Shown here in pieces: positions 56,862 through 64,000 of a stretch of 64,000 nt of DNA. The notes under the pieces were generated by a model. The model searched no databases. It saw only the letters and a program-made list of their open reading frames with translations, and had not been told where the DNA came from. The position numbers and the translations under genes were made by a program. The first letter of the stretch is position 1; the number at the start of each line of letters is the position of its first letter. Source of the stretch: Micromonospora sp. NBRC 110009 (GTDB lineage Bacteria; Actinomycetota; Actinomycetes; Mycobacteriales; Micromonosporaceae); the NCBI RefSeq assembly GCF_030518795.1, contig NZ_CP130427.1:62001-126000 (forward strand), in the 5' to 3' direction.

Positions 56862-58796
56862 ATGGATCTCTACACCGAAGGCGACCCGATCGCCGACACC
56901 AAGGCTCCGGATGGCCCCATCGAGACCCGGTGGGACCGCCACCGGTTCGAGATGAAGCTGGTCAACCCGGCCAACCGCCGGAAGCTGACCGTCATCGTGG
57001 TGGGCACCGGCCTGGCCGGCGGGTCGGCCGCGGCGACCCTCGCCGAGCAGGGCTACCACGTCAAGTCCTACTGCTACCAGGACAGCCCGCGCCGGGCGCA
57101 CTCGATCGCCGCCCAGGGCGGCATCAACGCCGCCAAGAACTACCGCAACGACGGTGACTCGGTGCACCGGCTCTTCTACGACACCGTCAAGGGCGGGGAC
57201 TTCCGCTCCCGCGAGTCGAACGTGCACCGGCTGGCCGAGGTCTCGGTCAACATCATCGACCAGTGCGTCGCCCAGGGCGTCCCGTTCGCCCGCGAGTACG
57301 GCGGCCTGCTCGACACCCGCTCCTTCGGCGGCGCGCAGGTACAGCGCACCTTCTACGCCCGGGGCCAGACGGGCCAGCAGCTGCTGCTCGGCGCGTACCA
57401 GGCGCTGGAGCGGCAGATCGGCCTGGGCAACGTGGAGATGAACGCCCGCCACGAGATGCTCGAGCTGGTCATCGTCGACGGCCGGGCCCGCGGCATCGTG
57501 GTGCGGGACCTGGTCACCGGTGAGATCAGCACCGAGATGGCCGACGCGGTGGTGCTCGCCTCCGGCGGCTACGGCAACGTCTTCTACCTCTCCACCAACG
57601 CCAAGGGCTGCAACGTCACCGCCTCCTGGCGGGCGCACCGCAAGGGCGCGTACTTCGCGAACCCCTGCTACACGCAGATCCACCCGACCTGCATCCCGGT
57701 CTCCGGCGACCACCAGTCGAAGCTGACCCTGATGAGCGAGTCGCTGCGCAACGACGGCCGGGTCTGGGTGCCCAAGGCCAAGGGCGACACCCGCGGCCCG
57801 AAGGACATCCCCGAGGACGAGCGGGACTACTACCTGGAGCGGATCTACCCCTCCTTCGGCAACCTGGTCCCCCGGGACATCGCCTCCCGCGCCGCGAAGA
57901 ACGTCTGCGACGAGGGCCGCGGTGTCGGCCCGGGCGGGCTCGGCGTCTACCTCGACTTCGCCGACGCGATCAACCGGCTCGGCCGCAAGGCCATCGAGGC
58001 CAAGTACGGCAACCTCTTCGAGATGTACGAGCGGATCACCGGGGAGGACCCGTACCAGGTCCCGATGCGGATCTACCCCGCCGTGCACTACACGATGGGT
58101 GGCCTCTGGGTCGACTACGACCTCCAGTCGAGCATCCCGGGCCTGTTCGTGATCGGCGAGGCGAACTTCTCCGACCACGGCGCGAACCGCCTCGGCGCCT
58201 CGGCGCTGATGCAGGGCCTGGCCGACGGCTACTTCGTGCTGCCGAACACTCTGGCGAACTACCTGGCCTCCGGCCCGCTGGAGAAGGTCGACGCCAGCCA
58301 CCCCGAGGCGGTGGCGGCGCGGACCGAGGTCGAGGAGCGGCTCCAGCGGCTGCTGGCGATCAACGGCGACCGCACGGTGGACTCGTTCCACCGGGAGCTG
58401 GGCCAGATCATGTGGGAGCACTGCGGCATGGAGCGCTCCGAGGCCGGGCTGCGCAAGGCGATCGACGAGATCCGCACCCTGCGCGACGAGTTCTGGCAGC
58501 GGGTCCGCGTCCCGGGCGACGGCGAGGGGCTCAACCAGTCGCTGGAGAAGGCCGGCCGGGTGGCCGACTTCTTCGAGCTGGCCGAGCTCATGTGCATCGA
58601 CGCCCTGCACCGCGAAGAGTCCTGCGGCGGCCACTTCCGGGCCGAGCACCAGACCCCCGACGGTGAGGCGCAGCGCGACGACGACCGGTTCTCCTACGTA
58701 GCGGCCTGGGAGTACACCAGCGACGGCCAGCCCGTGCTGCACAAGGAAGACCTGACCTTCGAATACGTCCACCCCACGCAGCGGAGCTACAAGTGA
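56862..58796 (+). CDS. sdhA: Succinate dehydrogenase/fumarate reductase flavoprotein subunit
   Basis: 644 residues. The FAD-binding [22 protein letters not shown] and [16 protein letters not shown] (with the histidine that carries covalent FAD) are followed by the catalytic region HPTCIP, the Arg-containing [30 protein letters not shown] and [25 protein letters not shown]. It oxidises succinate to fumarate in the TCA cycle at the membrane face. It is coupled to sdhC upstream and overlaps sdhB (GTGA). Confidence 0.97.
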   Translation: MDLYTEGDPIADTKAPDGPIETRWDRHRFEMKLVNPANRRKLTVIVVGTGLAGGSAAATLAEQGYHVKSYCYQDSPRRAHSIAAQGGINAAKNYRNDGDSVHRLFYDTVKGGDFRSRESNVHRLAEVSVNIIDQCVAQGVPFAREYGGLLDTRSFGGAQVQRTFYARGQTGQQLLLGAYQALERQIGLGNVEMNARHEMLELVIVDGRARGIVVRDLVTGEISTEMADAVVLASGGYGNVFYLSTNAKGCNVTASWRAHRKGAYFANPCYTQIHPTCIPVSGDHQSKLTLMSESLRNDGRVWVPKAKGDTRGPKDIPEDERDYYLERIYPSFGNLVPRDIASRAAKNVCDEGRGVGPGGLGVYLDFADAINRLGRKAIEAKYGNLFEMYERITGEDPYQVPMRIYPAVHYTMGGLWVDYDLQSSIPGLFVIGEANFSDHGANRLGASALMQGLADGYFVLPNTLANYLASGPLEKVDASHPEAVAARTEVEERLQRLLAINGDRTVDSFHRELGQIMWEHCGMERSEAGLRKAIDEIRTLRDEFWQRVRVPGDGEGLNQSLEKAGRVADFFELAELMCIDALHREESCGGHFRAEHQTPDGEAQRDDDRFSYVAAWEYTSDGQPVLHKEDLTFEYVHPTQRSYK

Positions 58797-59554
58797 ACCT
58801 GACCCTGCGCATCTGGCGCCAGACGGGCCCCGAGGACAAGGGTCAGATGGTGACCTACCCGGTGCAGGACGTGTCCCCGGACATGTCCTTCCTGGAGATG
58901 CTCGACGTGCTCAACGAGCGGCTGATCCTCGACGGCGAGGAGCCGGTCGCGTTCGACCACGACTGCCGCGAGGGCATCTGCGGCATGTGCAGCCTCATGA
59001 TCAACGGTGAGGCGCACGGCCCGCAGCGCGGCACCACCGCCTGCCAGCTGCACATGCGGCAGTTCTCCGACGGCGACACGATCGACATCGAGCCGTGGCG
59101 CGCCCGGGCCTTCCCGGTCGTCAAGGACCTGGTGGTCAACCGCAACGCCTTCGACCAGATCATCGCCGCCGGCGGGTACGTCACCGCGCCGACCGGCAGC
59201 GCCCCCGAGGCCCACTCCACGCCGGTGGCCAAGGCCGACGCGGACGCCGCCTTCGAGTCGGCCGCCTGCATCGGCTGCGGCGCCTGCGTGGCGGCCTGCC
59301 CGAACGGCTCCGGCATGCTGTTCACCGCCGCCAAGATCAACCAGCTCTCGCTGCTGCCGCAGGGCCAGCCCGAGCGCTACACCCGGGTGATCGGCATGGT
59401 GGACGCGCACGACGAGGCCGGCTTCGGCGGCTGCACCAACATCGGTGAGTGCGCCGCGGCCTGCCCGAAGGGCATCCCGCTGAACACCATCGGCCGGCTC
59501 AACCGGGACTACCTCAAGGCGACGGCCAAGCGCGCCGGCACCCCGGGCTCCTGA
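58793..59554 (+). CDS. sdhB: Succinate dehydrogenase iron-sulfur subunit
   Basis: 253 residues. The plant-ferredoxin-like domain holds the [2Fe-2S] cysteines in [10 protein letters not shown] and TACQLHM. The C-terminal domain holds [17 protein letters not shown] and [16 protein letters not shown] for the [4Fe-4S] and [3Fe-4S] clusters. It links the flavin to the haem/quinone of SdhC. GTG 58793 overlaps the sdhA stop. The operon ends at a long GC hairpin. Confidence 0.97.
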   Translation: MNLTLRIWRQTGPEDKGQMVTYPVQDVSPDMSFLEMLDVLNERLILDGEEPVAFDHDCREGICGMCSLMINGEAHGPQRGTTACQLHMRQFSDGDTIDIEPWRARAFPVVKDLVVNRNAFDQIIAAGGYVTAPTGSAPEAHSTPVAKADADAAFESAACIGCGACVAACPNGSGMLFTAAKINQLSLLPQGQPERYTRVIGMVDAHDEAGFGGCTNIGECAAACPKGIPLNTIGRLNRDYLKATAKRAGTPGS

Positions 59555-59590
59555 GCCCCGCGGCGGCTCCGCCCGCCATCGGCGTCACCT

Positions 59591-59621
59591 ACCGCCGCGC
59601 CCCGCACCGGGGCGCGGCGGT
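59591..59621 (+). terminator. GC-rich hairpin after sdhB
   Basis: Perfect 14-bp arms (ACCGCCGCGCCCCG) around a CAC loop, 36 bp after the sdhB stop. There is no T tract beyond GTTTCC. Confidence 0.6.
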
Positions 59622-59726
59622 CGGCGTTTCCAGGGGTACGCGGGGCGGGCCGGCGCACGCCCGGTTCAACCCCTCCCCCCGCGGGTAGCAGTCCGATGGA
59701 CGGCACCGAAGAGGGGACATTCCGGC

Positions 59727-60911
59727 ATGAAGGCACTGACCTGGCACGGCAAGCGTGACGTCCGCGTGGCGGAGGTGCCCGACCCCCGCATCGAGGAGCC
59801 GACCGACGCCGTCGTCCGGGTCACCTCGACCGCCATCTGCGGGTCCGACCTGCACCTGTACGAGGTGCTCGGGCCGTACCTGAAGCCGGGCGACGTGCTC
59901 GGGCACGAGCCGATGGGCATCGTCGAGGAGGTCGGCCCGGGGGTGACCCGGCTCAAGCCCGGCGACCGGGTGGTCGTCCCGTTCAACATCTCCTGCGGCT
60001 CCTGCTGGATGTGCGACCGGCAGCTCTACGCCCAGTGCGAGACCACCCAGGTCACCAGCGAGGGCAAGGGCGCGACCCTGTTCGGCTACACCTCGCTCTA
60101 CGGCTCCGTCCCCGGCGGGCAGGCCGAATACCTGCGGGTCCCGCAGGCCCAGTTCGGCCCGATCAAGATCCCGGCGACCGGCCCCGACGAGCGCTGGCTC
60201 TACCTCTCCGACATCCTGCCCACCGCCTGGCAGGCGGTGAAGTACGCCGACACCCCACCCGGCGGCACCCTGGCCGTGTTCGGCCTCGGCCCGGTCGGGC
60301 AGTTCGCCGCCCGGATCGGGCGGCACCTCGGCGCGGGCCGGGTGATCGGGCTGGACCTGGTGCCGGAGCGGCTGGAGATGGCCCGCCGGCACGGCATCGA
60401 GGTGCTCGACGTCAACGAGCTGGACGACGTGCCCGGGGCGCTGGTCGACCTGGTCGACGGGCGCGGCCCGGACGCGGTGATCGACGCCGTCGGGATGGAG
60501 GCGCACGGCGCGCCGCTGGGCGCGTTCGCGCAGGCCGCCGCCGGGCTGCTCCCGGACAAGCTGGCCCAGGGCATGACCGACAGGGCGGGCGTGGATCGGC
60601 TCGTCGTGCTGCACGCCGCGCTCAAGGCGGTGCGGCGCGGCGGCACCGTGTCGATCTCGGGCGTGTACGGCGGCGAGCAGGACCCGATGCCGCTGATGGA
60701 GATGTTCGACCGGGGCCTCCAGCTGCGCATGGGGCAGTGCCACGTGAAGCGCTGGGTGGACGAGATCATGCCCCTGCTCTCCGCCGACGACGACCCGCTG
60801 GGCGTCGAGGACCTGCGTACCCACCGGCTGCCCCTGGACCGGGCGCCGCAGGCGTACGAGATGTTCCAGCAGAAGCGGGACGGCTGCGTCAAGGTCGTGC
60901 TCGCGCCGTGA
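59727..60911 (+). CDS. Zinc-dependent alcohol dehydrogenase (formaldehyde-dehydrogenase-like)
   Basis: 394 residues of the medium-chain dehydrogenase family. Catalytic zinc ligands are Cys38 (ICGSDLH) and His60-Glu61 (GHEP); structural zinc cysteines are 90, 93, 96 and 104 (CGSCWMCDRQLYAQC). The NAD loop GLGPVGQFAARIG follows, and a long insert before VKYADTPPGG plus a late QCHVKRWVDEIMPLL point to the glutathione-independent formaldehyde dehydrogenase-like branch. The substrate is unproven. GAGGGGA precedes ATG 59727. It is coupled (GTGA) to an SDR gene. Confidence 0.93.
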   Translation: MKALTWHGKRDVRVAEVPDPRIEEPTDAVVRVTSTAICGSDLHLYEVLGPYLKPGDVLGHEPMGIVEEVGPGVTRLKPGDRVVVPFNISCGSCWMCDRQLYAQCETTQVTSEGKGATLFGYTSLYGSVPGGQAEYLRVPQAQFGPIKIPATGPDERWLYLSDILPTAWQAVKYADTPPGGTLAVFGLGPVGQFAARIGRHLGAGRVIGLDLVPERLEMARRHGIEVLDVNELDDVPGALVDLVDGRGPDAVIDAVGMEAHGAPLGAFAQAAAGLLPDKLAQGMTDRAGVDRLVVLHAALKAVRRGGTVSISGVYGGEQDPMPLMEMFDRGLQLRMGQCHVKRWVDEIMPLLSADDDPLGVEDLRTHRLPLDRAPQAYEMFQQKRDGCVKVVLAP

Positions 60912-61852
60912 GCCGGACGGTGGTGATCACCGGCGCGACCAGCGGAATCGGCCGGGCGGTGGCCCGGGAGTTGGCCGGCCGCGGGGATCGCCTGGTCCTC
61001 GCGGCCCGGTCCCCCGCCACCCTCGCCGAGGTCCGCGACGAGTGCCGCGCGGCCGGCGCGGCGGTGCTGGTCGTACCGGTGGACGTCACCGCGCCCGGCG
61101 CGGTGGCCGGCCTGGCCGACGCGGCCGAGGCGGAGTTCGGCGGCATCGACGTCTGGGTGCACACCGCCGCGGTGATGGCGTACGGCCGCTTCGACGAGGT
61201 GCCGGCCGAGGCCTTCGAGCAGGTGGTCCGCACCGACCTGCTGGCCGCGGCCGAGGCGGCCCGGGTGGCGCTGCGCCGGTTCCGGGCCGCCTCGGCCGGC
61301 ACGCTGATCCTGGTCGGGTCGGTCCTCGGCCACATCACCGCGCCCTACATGAGCGGGTACGTGGCGGCCAAGTGGGGCCTGCAGGGCCTGGCCCGGGCGT
61401 TGCAGCAGGAGGCCCGGGAGACGCCGGGCGTCCGGATCTGCCTGGTCAACCCCGGCAGCGTCGACACGCCGGTCTACCGGCAGGCGGCCAACTACCTGGG
61501 CCGGATCGGCCGGCCGCCGCCCCCGATCACCACCCCCGAACGGGTGGCCCGGGCGATCGCCCACTGCGTCGACCGGCCCCGCCGGGAGGTGTCGGTGGGC
61601 CGGCTCAACCTGTTCATGCGGTTCGGCTTCACCGTGCTGCCCGGCATGTACGACGTGCTGGTCGGGCCGCTGATGCGGCTCGCCGGGCTGAGCCGACAGC
61701 CGGTCGGGCCGCACGAGGGCATCCTGTTCACCCCGAACCCGCTCGGCGAGGCGGCACGCGGCGGCTGGCTGCCCGACCTGCCGCGGGTGGTCCGTTCGGT
61801 GGGCGGAGCCACCGCCGCGGCCGGCTCGGCCGTGCTGCGCCGGCTCCGCTGA
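60908..61852 (+). CDS. SDR-family oxidoreductase coupled to the ADH gene
   Basis: 314 residues with TGATSGIG (8-15), HTAAVMAYG in place of NNAG, catalytic Ser138 (VGSVLG), Tyr151 and Lys155 (YVAAK). A C-terminal extension of about 100 residues (RREVSVGRLNLFMRFGFTVLPGMYDVL) contains a hydrophobic stretch that suggests membrane association. GTG 60908 overlaps the ADH stop. ADH and SDR co-translation hints at successive oxidation or reduction of one compound, which the sequence does not identify. Confidence 0.9.
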   Translation: MSRTVVITGATSGIGRAVARELAGRGDRLVLAARSPATLAEVRDECRAAGAAVLVVPVDVTAPGAVAGLADAAEAEFGGIDVWVHTAAVMAYGRFDEVPAEAFEQVVRTDLLAAAEAARVALRRFRAASAGTLILVGSVLGHITAPYMSGYVAAKWGLQGLARALQQEARETPGVRICLVNPGSVDTPVYRQAANYLGRIGRPPPPITTPERVARAIAHCVDRPRREVSVGRLNLFMRFGFTVLPGMYDVLVGPLMRLAGLSRQPVGPHEGILFTPNPLGEAARGGWLPDLPRVVRSVGGATAAAGSAVLRRLR

Positions 61853-61925
61853 GCGCCTCCCGCGACTCCCGGTGCGGCGGCCGGATGGATACGGTGTAGG
61901 GCGGAAGACGGCGGAGGGACAGATC

Positions 61926-63071
61926 ATGCGCGCACCAGCGGACCCGGAACGGGACCGGGCACAGGGCGGGCGGCTGTGGCGGATGGCCGGGCTGGCCGCG
62001 GTGAGCGGCCTGGCGTGGGCGGCCCGGGACGTGCCGCTCCAGCTCGGCGGCCGGCTCACCGGGGCCCGGGCGGAGCGGGCGGCCCGCTCCCCGCGCTTCC
62101 GGGACGGCACCTTCCACAACCCGGCGGGCACCCGCACCATGGCCGCCGACCCGGGCCGCAACCTGCTCAAGGAGCTGGTCTTCGGCAAGCAGAAGCGGCG
62201 GCCCGACAGCCCCGTCCCGCTGCTGCGCCCGACCGCCGACCCGGCGCCCGCGGACGCCGGGCGGGAGCTGGCCGTCGTCTGGTACGGCCATGCCTCCGCG
62301 CTGATCGAGATCGAGGGGCACCGGGTGCTGCTCGACCCGGTGTGGAGCGACCGCTGCTCCCCGTCGGCGCTGGTCGGCCCACGCCGGATCCACGAGCCGC
62401 CGGTACGCCTCGACGAGCTGCCCCGCCTCGACGCCATCCTGATCTCGCACGACCACTACGACCACCTGGACATGGCGACCGTACGCGGGCTGCTCGCCCA
62501 CCAGTCCGCGCCGTTCCTGGTCCCCCTCGGCGTCGGCGCCCACCTGGAGCGGTGGGGCGTGCCGGAGGAGCGGATCGTCGAGCTGGACTGGTCGGAGAGC
62601 CACCGCATCGGCGGGCTGACCCTCACCGCCACCGCCGCCCAGCACTTCTCCGGCCGCGGGCTGCGCCGCGACGGGACCCTGTGGAGCTCCTGGGTGGTGG
62701 CCGGGGCGCAGCGGAAGGTCTTCTACACCGGCGACTCCGGCTACTTCGACGGCTACGCGGAGATCGGCGCGGAGCACGGGCCGTTCGACGTCACGCTCAT
62801 GCAGATCGGCGCGTACGACCGCGCCTGGCCGAGCATCCACATGTTCCCGGAGGAGGCGGTCGCCGCCCACCTCGACCTGCGCGGCGGGCTGTTCCTCCCG
62901 GTGCACTGGGCCACCTTCAACCTGGCCCTGCACGACTGGTCGGAGCCGGTGGACCGGCTCTGGGCCGAGGCGAAGGCCCGGGACGTCCGGCTGGCGGTGC
63001 CCCGCCCCGGCGAACGGGTCGTCGTGGACGACCCGCCGCCCGTCGACGGCTGGTGGCAGGCGGTCGCCTGA
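61926..63071 (+). CDS. MBL-fold metal-dependent hydrolase (UlaG/NAPE-PLD-like)
   Basis: 381 residues. After a 110-residue N-terminal part with a short hydrophobic stretch come VVWYGHASALIEIEGHRVLLDPVWSD and the metal motif SHDHYDHLD (His175, His177, Asp179, His180), then FYTGDSGYFDGYAEIG and LPVHWATFNLALHDW. This is the UlaG/RomA/NAPE-PLD-like branch, phosphodiesterase or lactonase in known cases. GCGGAGGGAC precedes ATG 61926. It ends just before a palindromic repeat and a convergent gene. Confidence 0.9.
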   Translation: MRAPADPERDRAQGGRLWRMAGLAAVSGLAWAARDVPLQLGGRLTGARAERAARSPRFRDGTFHNPAGTRTMAADPGRNLLKELVFGKQKRRPDSPVPLLRPTADPAPADAGRELAVVWYGHASALIEIEGHRVLLDPVWSDRCSPSALVGPRRIHEPPVRLDELPRLDAILISHDHYDHLDMATVRGLLAHQSAPFLVPLGVGAHLERWGVPEERIVELDWSESHRIGGLTLTATAAQHFSGRGLRRDGTLWSSWVVAGAQRKVFYTGDSGYFDGYAEIGAEHGPFDVTLMQIGAYDRAWPSIHMFPEEAVAAHLDLRGGLFLPVHWATFNLALHDWSEPVDRLWAEAKARDVRLAVPRPGERVVVDDPPPVDGWWQAVA

Positions 63072-63078
63072 GCGGAAA

Positions 63079-63127
63079 GGAAGGGCCCCCGGTTAACGCC
63101 TGGCGTTGTGCAGGGGCCCCCTCCTAA
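63079..63127. repeat. GGGGCCCC-type dispersed palindromic repeat, second copy
   Basis: AAGGGCCCCCGGTTAACGCC, a 12-bp spacer and GGGGCCCCCTCCTAACACC repeat the layout of the copy at 26263-26314. It fills the gap between two convergent genes and may act as their terminator. Confidence 0.7.
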
Positions 63128-63131
63128 CACC

Positions 63132-64000
63132 TCAGAGCACGAACGCGTCGGTCCAGAGCGCACCGGAGCGGCCGGAGAGCGCGTCCAGCATCGCCACCGC
63201 CTGGCCGTCGGTGAGCTGGGCGACGAAGTCGACGATCGCCCGGCCCCGGGCCCGGCCGATCCGGTCCGGCGTACGCGGGTGCAGCTCCGCCTCGGCCAGC
63301 TCCACCAGGTCGTGCAGCCGGCGCGGCAGCCGGGACTCCTCCTCCGGGTCGAGCAGCCACTCCCAGAGTGCCTCCACCAGCGTGCCGAGCAGCCGCGCCT
63401 GGCCCCGCTGGTGCAGCGCCAGGTCGGGGCGGGCCAGCACGAACCGGTGGTGGACGAACTTCAGCACCTGCACCTCGTGCCACTGCGCCCGGGTCAGCAG
63501 CACGTACCCGGAGCGGATGTCCGGTTCGGCGGTCACCGTGATGGCGTCGACGAACCGGGTCGACCAGCGGGCGGAGAAGCGGGCCACGTACTGCTCCGCC
63601 TCGATCGAGCCGTCGAAGGGCAGCGCCAGCAGCCCCTCCACCAGCTCCTCCCGGACGTGCTCCACCGCGGCGGCGAACGCCTCGTCGTCGGCGATCCAGG
63701 CGTCCTTGCGGTGCAGTTGCCGGCGCAGCCGCTCGATCGCCGCGCCGGGCCGCCGGCCGGCCGTGCCCAACGCCTGTTCGGTGATCGCCCGGAAGTGCCC
63801 GCTCTCCCGCTGCCAGGCCATCAGCTCGGCGGCGACGGCGCCCTGCTGGAGCACCCCGACCCGGTAGAAGTCCTCCACGTCGTGGATGGCGTACGCGATG
63901 TCGTCGGCGGTGTCCATGACCGACGCCTCGGGGGTCTGCTGCCAGTCCGGGATCCGCCCGACGAACGGCTCCCGGGCCTGCCGCAGGTCGTCCACCTCGG
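63132..64000 (-). CDS. dgt: dGTPase-like HD-domain triphosphohydrolase (partial, runs off right edge)
   Basis: The last 289 or so residues are present. ASVMDTADDIAYAIHDVEDFYRVGVL is the distal metal-binding block of deoxyguanosinetriphosphate triphosphohydrolases, followed by FDGSIEAEQYVARFSARWSTRFV, LLTRAQWHEVQVLKFVHHRFVLARPDLALHQRG and a helical end QLTDGQAVAMLDALSG. The N-terminal HD motif lies beyond the window. Members convert dGTP to deoxyguanosine and triphosphate. It is convergent with the MBL gene. Confidence 0.88.
   Translation of the reverse strand, partial: EVDDLRQAREPFVGRIPDWQQTPEASVMDTADDIAYAIHDVEDFYRVGVLQQGAVAAELMAWQRESGHFRAITEQALGTAGRRPGAAIERLRRQLHRKDAWIADDEAFAAAVEHVREELVEGLLALPFDGSIEAEQYVARFSARWSTRFVDAITVTAEPDIRSGYVLLTRAQWHEVQVLKFVHHRFVLARPDLALHQRGQARLLGTLVEALWEWLLDPEEESRLPRRLHDLVELAEAELHPRTPDRIGRARGRAIVDFVAQLTDGQAVAMLDALSGRSGALWTDAFVL

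Noticed and set aside
1..64000. tRNA, rRNA or biosynthetic megasynthase genes
   Set aside because: None was recognised on either strand.

Overview
The window is about 64 kb of very GC-rich DNA with strong G/C third-codon bias, many GTG starts and -10 hexamers of the TANNNT type lying only 5-9 nt before the start codon. Gene content points to an actinobacterium, most likely the Micromonosporaceae (Micromonospora-like): a sporulation/stress sigma factor of the SigB/F group, a class F sortase, an MhuD-type haem oxygenase, a TIGR03885-like flavin oxidoreductase, a PAC2 protein and GGGGCCCC-rich intergenic repeats. The assignment is inference; no rRNA or tRNA gene lies in the window.

Layout. 1-5.7 kb: partial phosphoesterase, MmyB-type regulator, a translationally coupled GH15 hydrolase plus sugar-dehydrogenase-like SDR, stress-type membrane protein, DUF1684 protein, TetR. 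5.8-15.2 kb: two SDRs, LtrA, a MarR-pirin pair, a PLD-like enzyme, an acetoacetate-decarboxylase-like protein, a sigma factor and a methyltransferase. 15.3-23.4 kb: HrpB helicase carrying an in-frame 73-bp palindromic insert, PP2C phosphatase, SMR transporter, an unrecognised protein, HAD hydrolase, MFS exporter with a tiny leaderless leader gene, and two GNATs. 23.4-31 kb: mostly minus-strand genes (UBP zinc finger with Na+/H+ antiporter, flavin oxidoreductase, GabD, small membrane proteins, EcsC, an anchored lysozyme-like protein). 31-38.4 kb: PAC2, XthA, MhuD, sortase locus, TrmB and a large Ski2-like helicase.

38.4-44.5 kb is the most structured segment. A DUF559 (Vsr-like) nuclease gene is bracketed by two inverted 79-bp double-hairpin repeats, and a related 73-bp palindromic repeat lies inside the adjacent IdeR-type-regulated ferric-siderophore ABC operon. 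The same 73-bp family is the one inserted in hrpB.

44.5-50.5 kb is a mobile-element region: a MerR gene with a textbook 19-bp-spacer promoter, a YciI protein, a complete IS4-family element inserted exactly in the stop codons shared by yciI and a convergent cytidine deaminase, a TnpB lacking the usual RuvC-II glutamate with a hairpin-rich 3' end, and a 5'-truncated, frameshifted MFS pseudogene.

50.5-64 kb is core metabolism: HrpA, a DUF302 protein, a LysR regulator divergent from the sdhCAB succinate dehydrogenase operon, an ADH-SDR pair, an MBL-fold hydrolase and the 3' part of a dGTPase-like gene that runs off the right edge.
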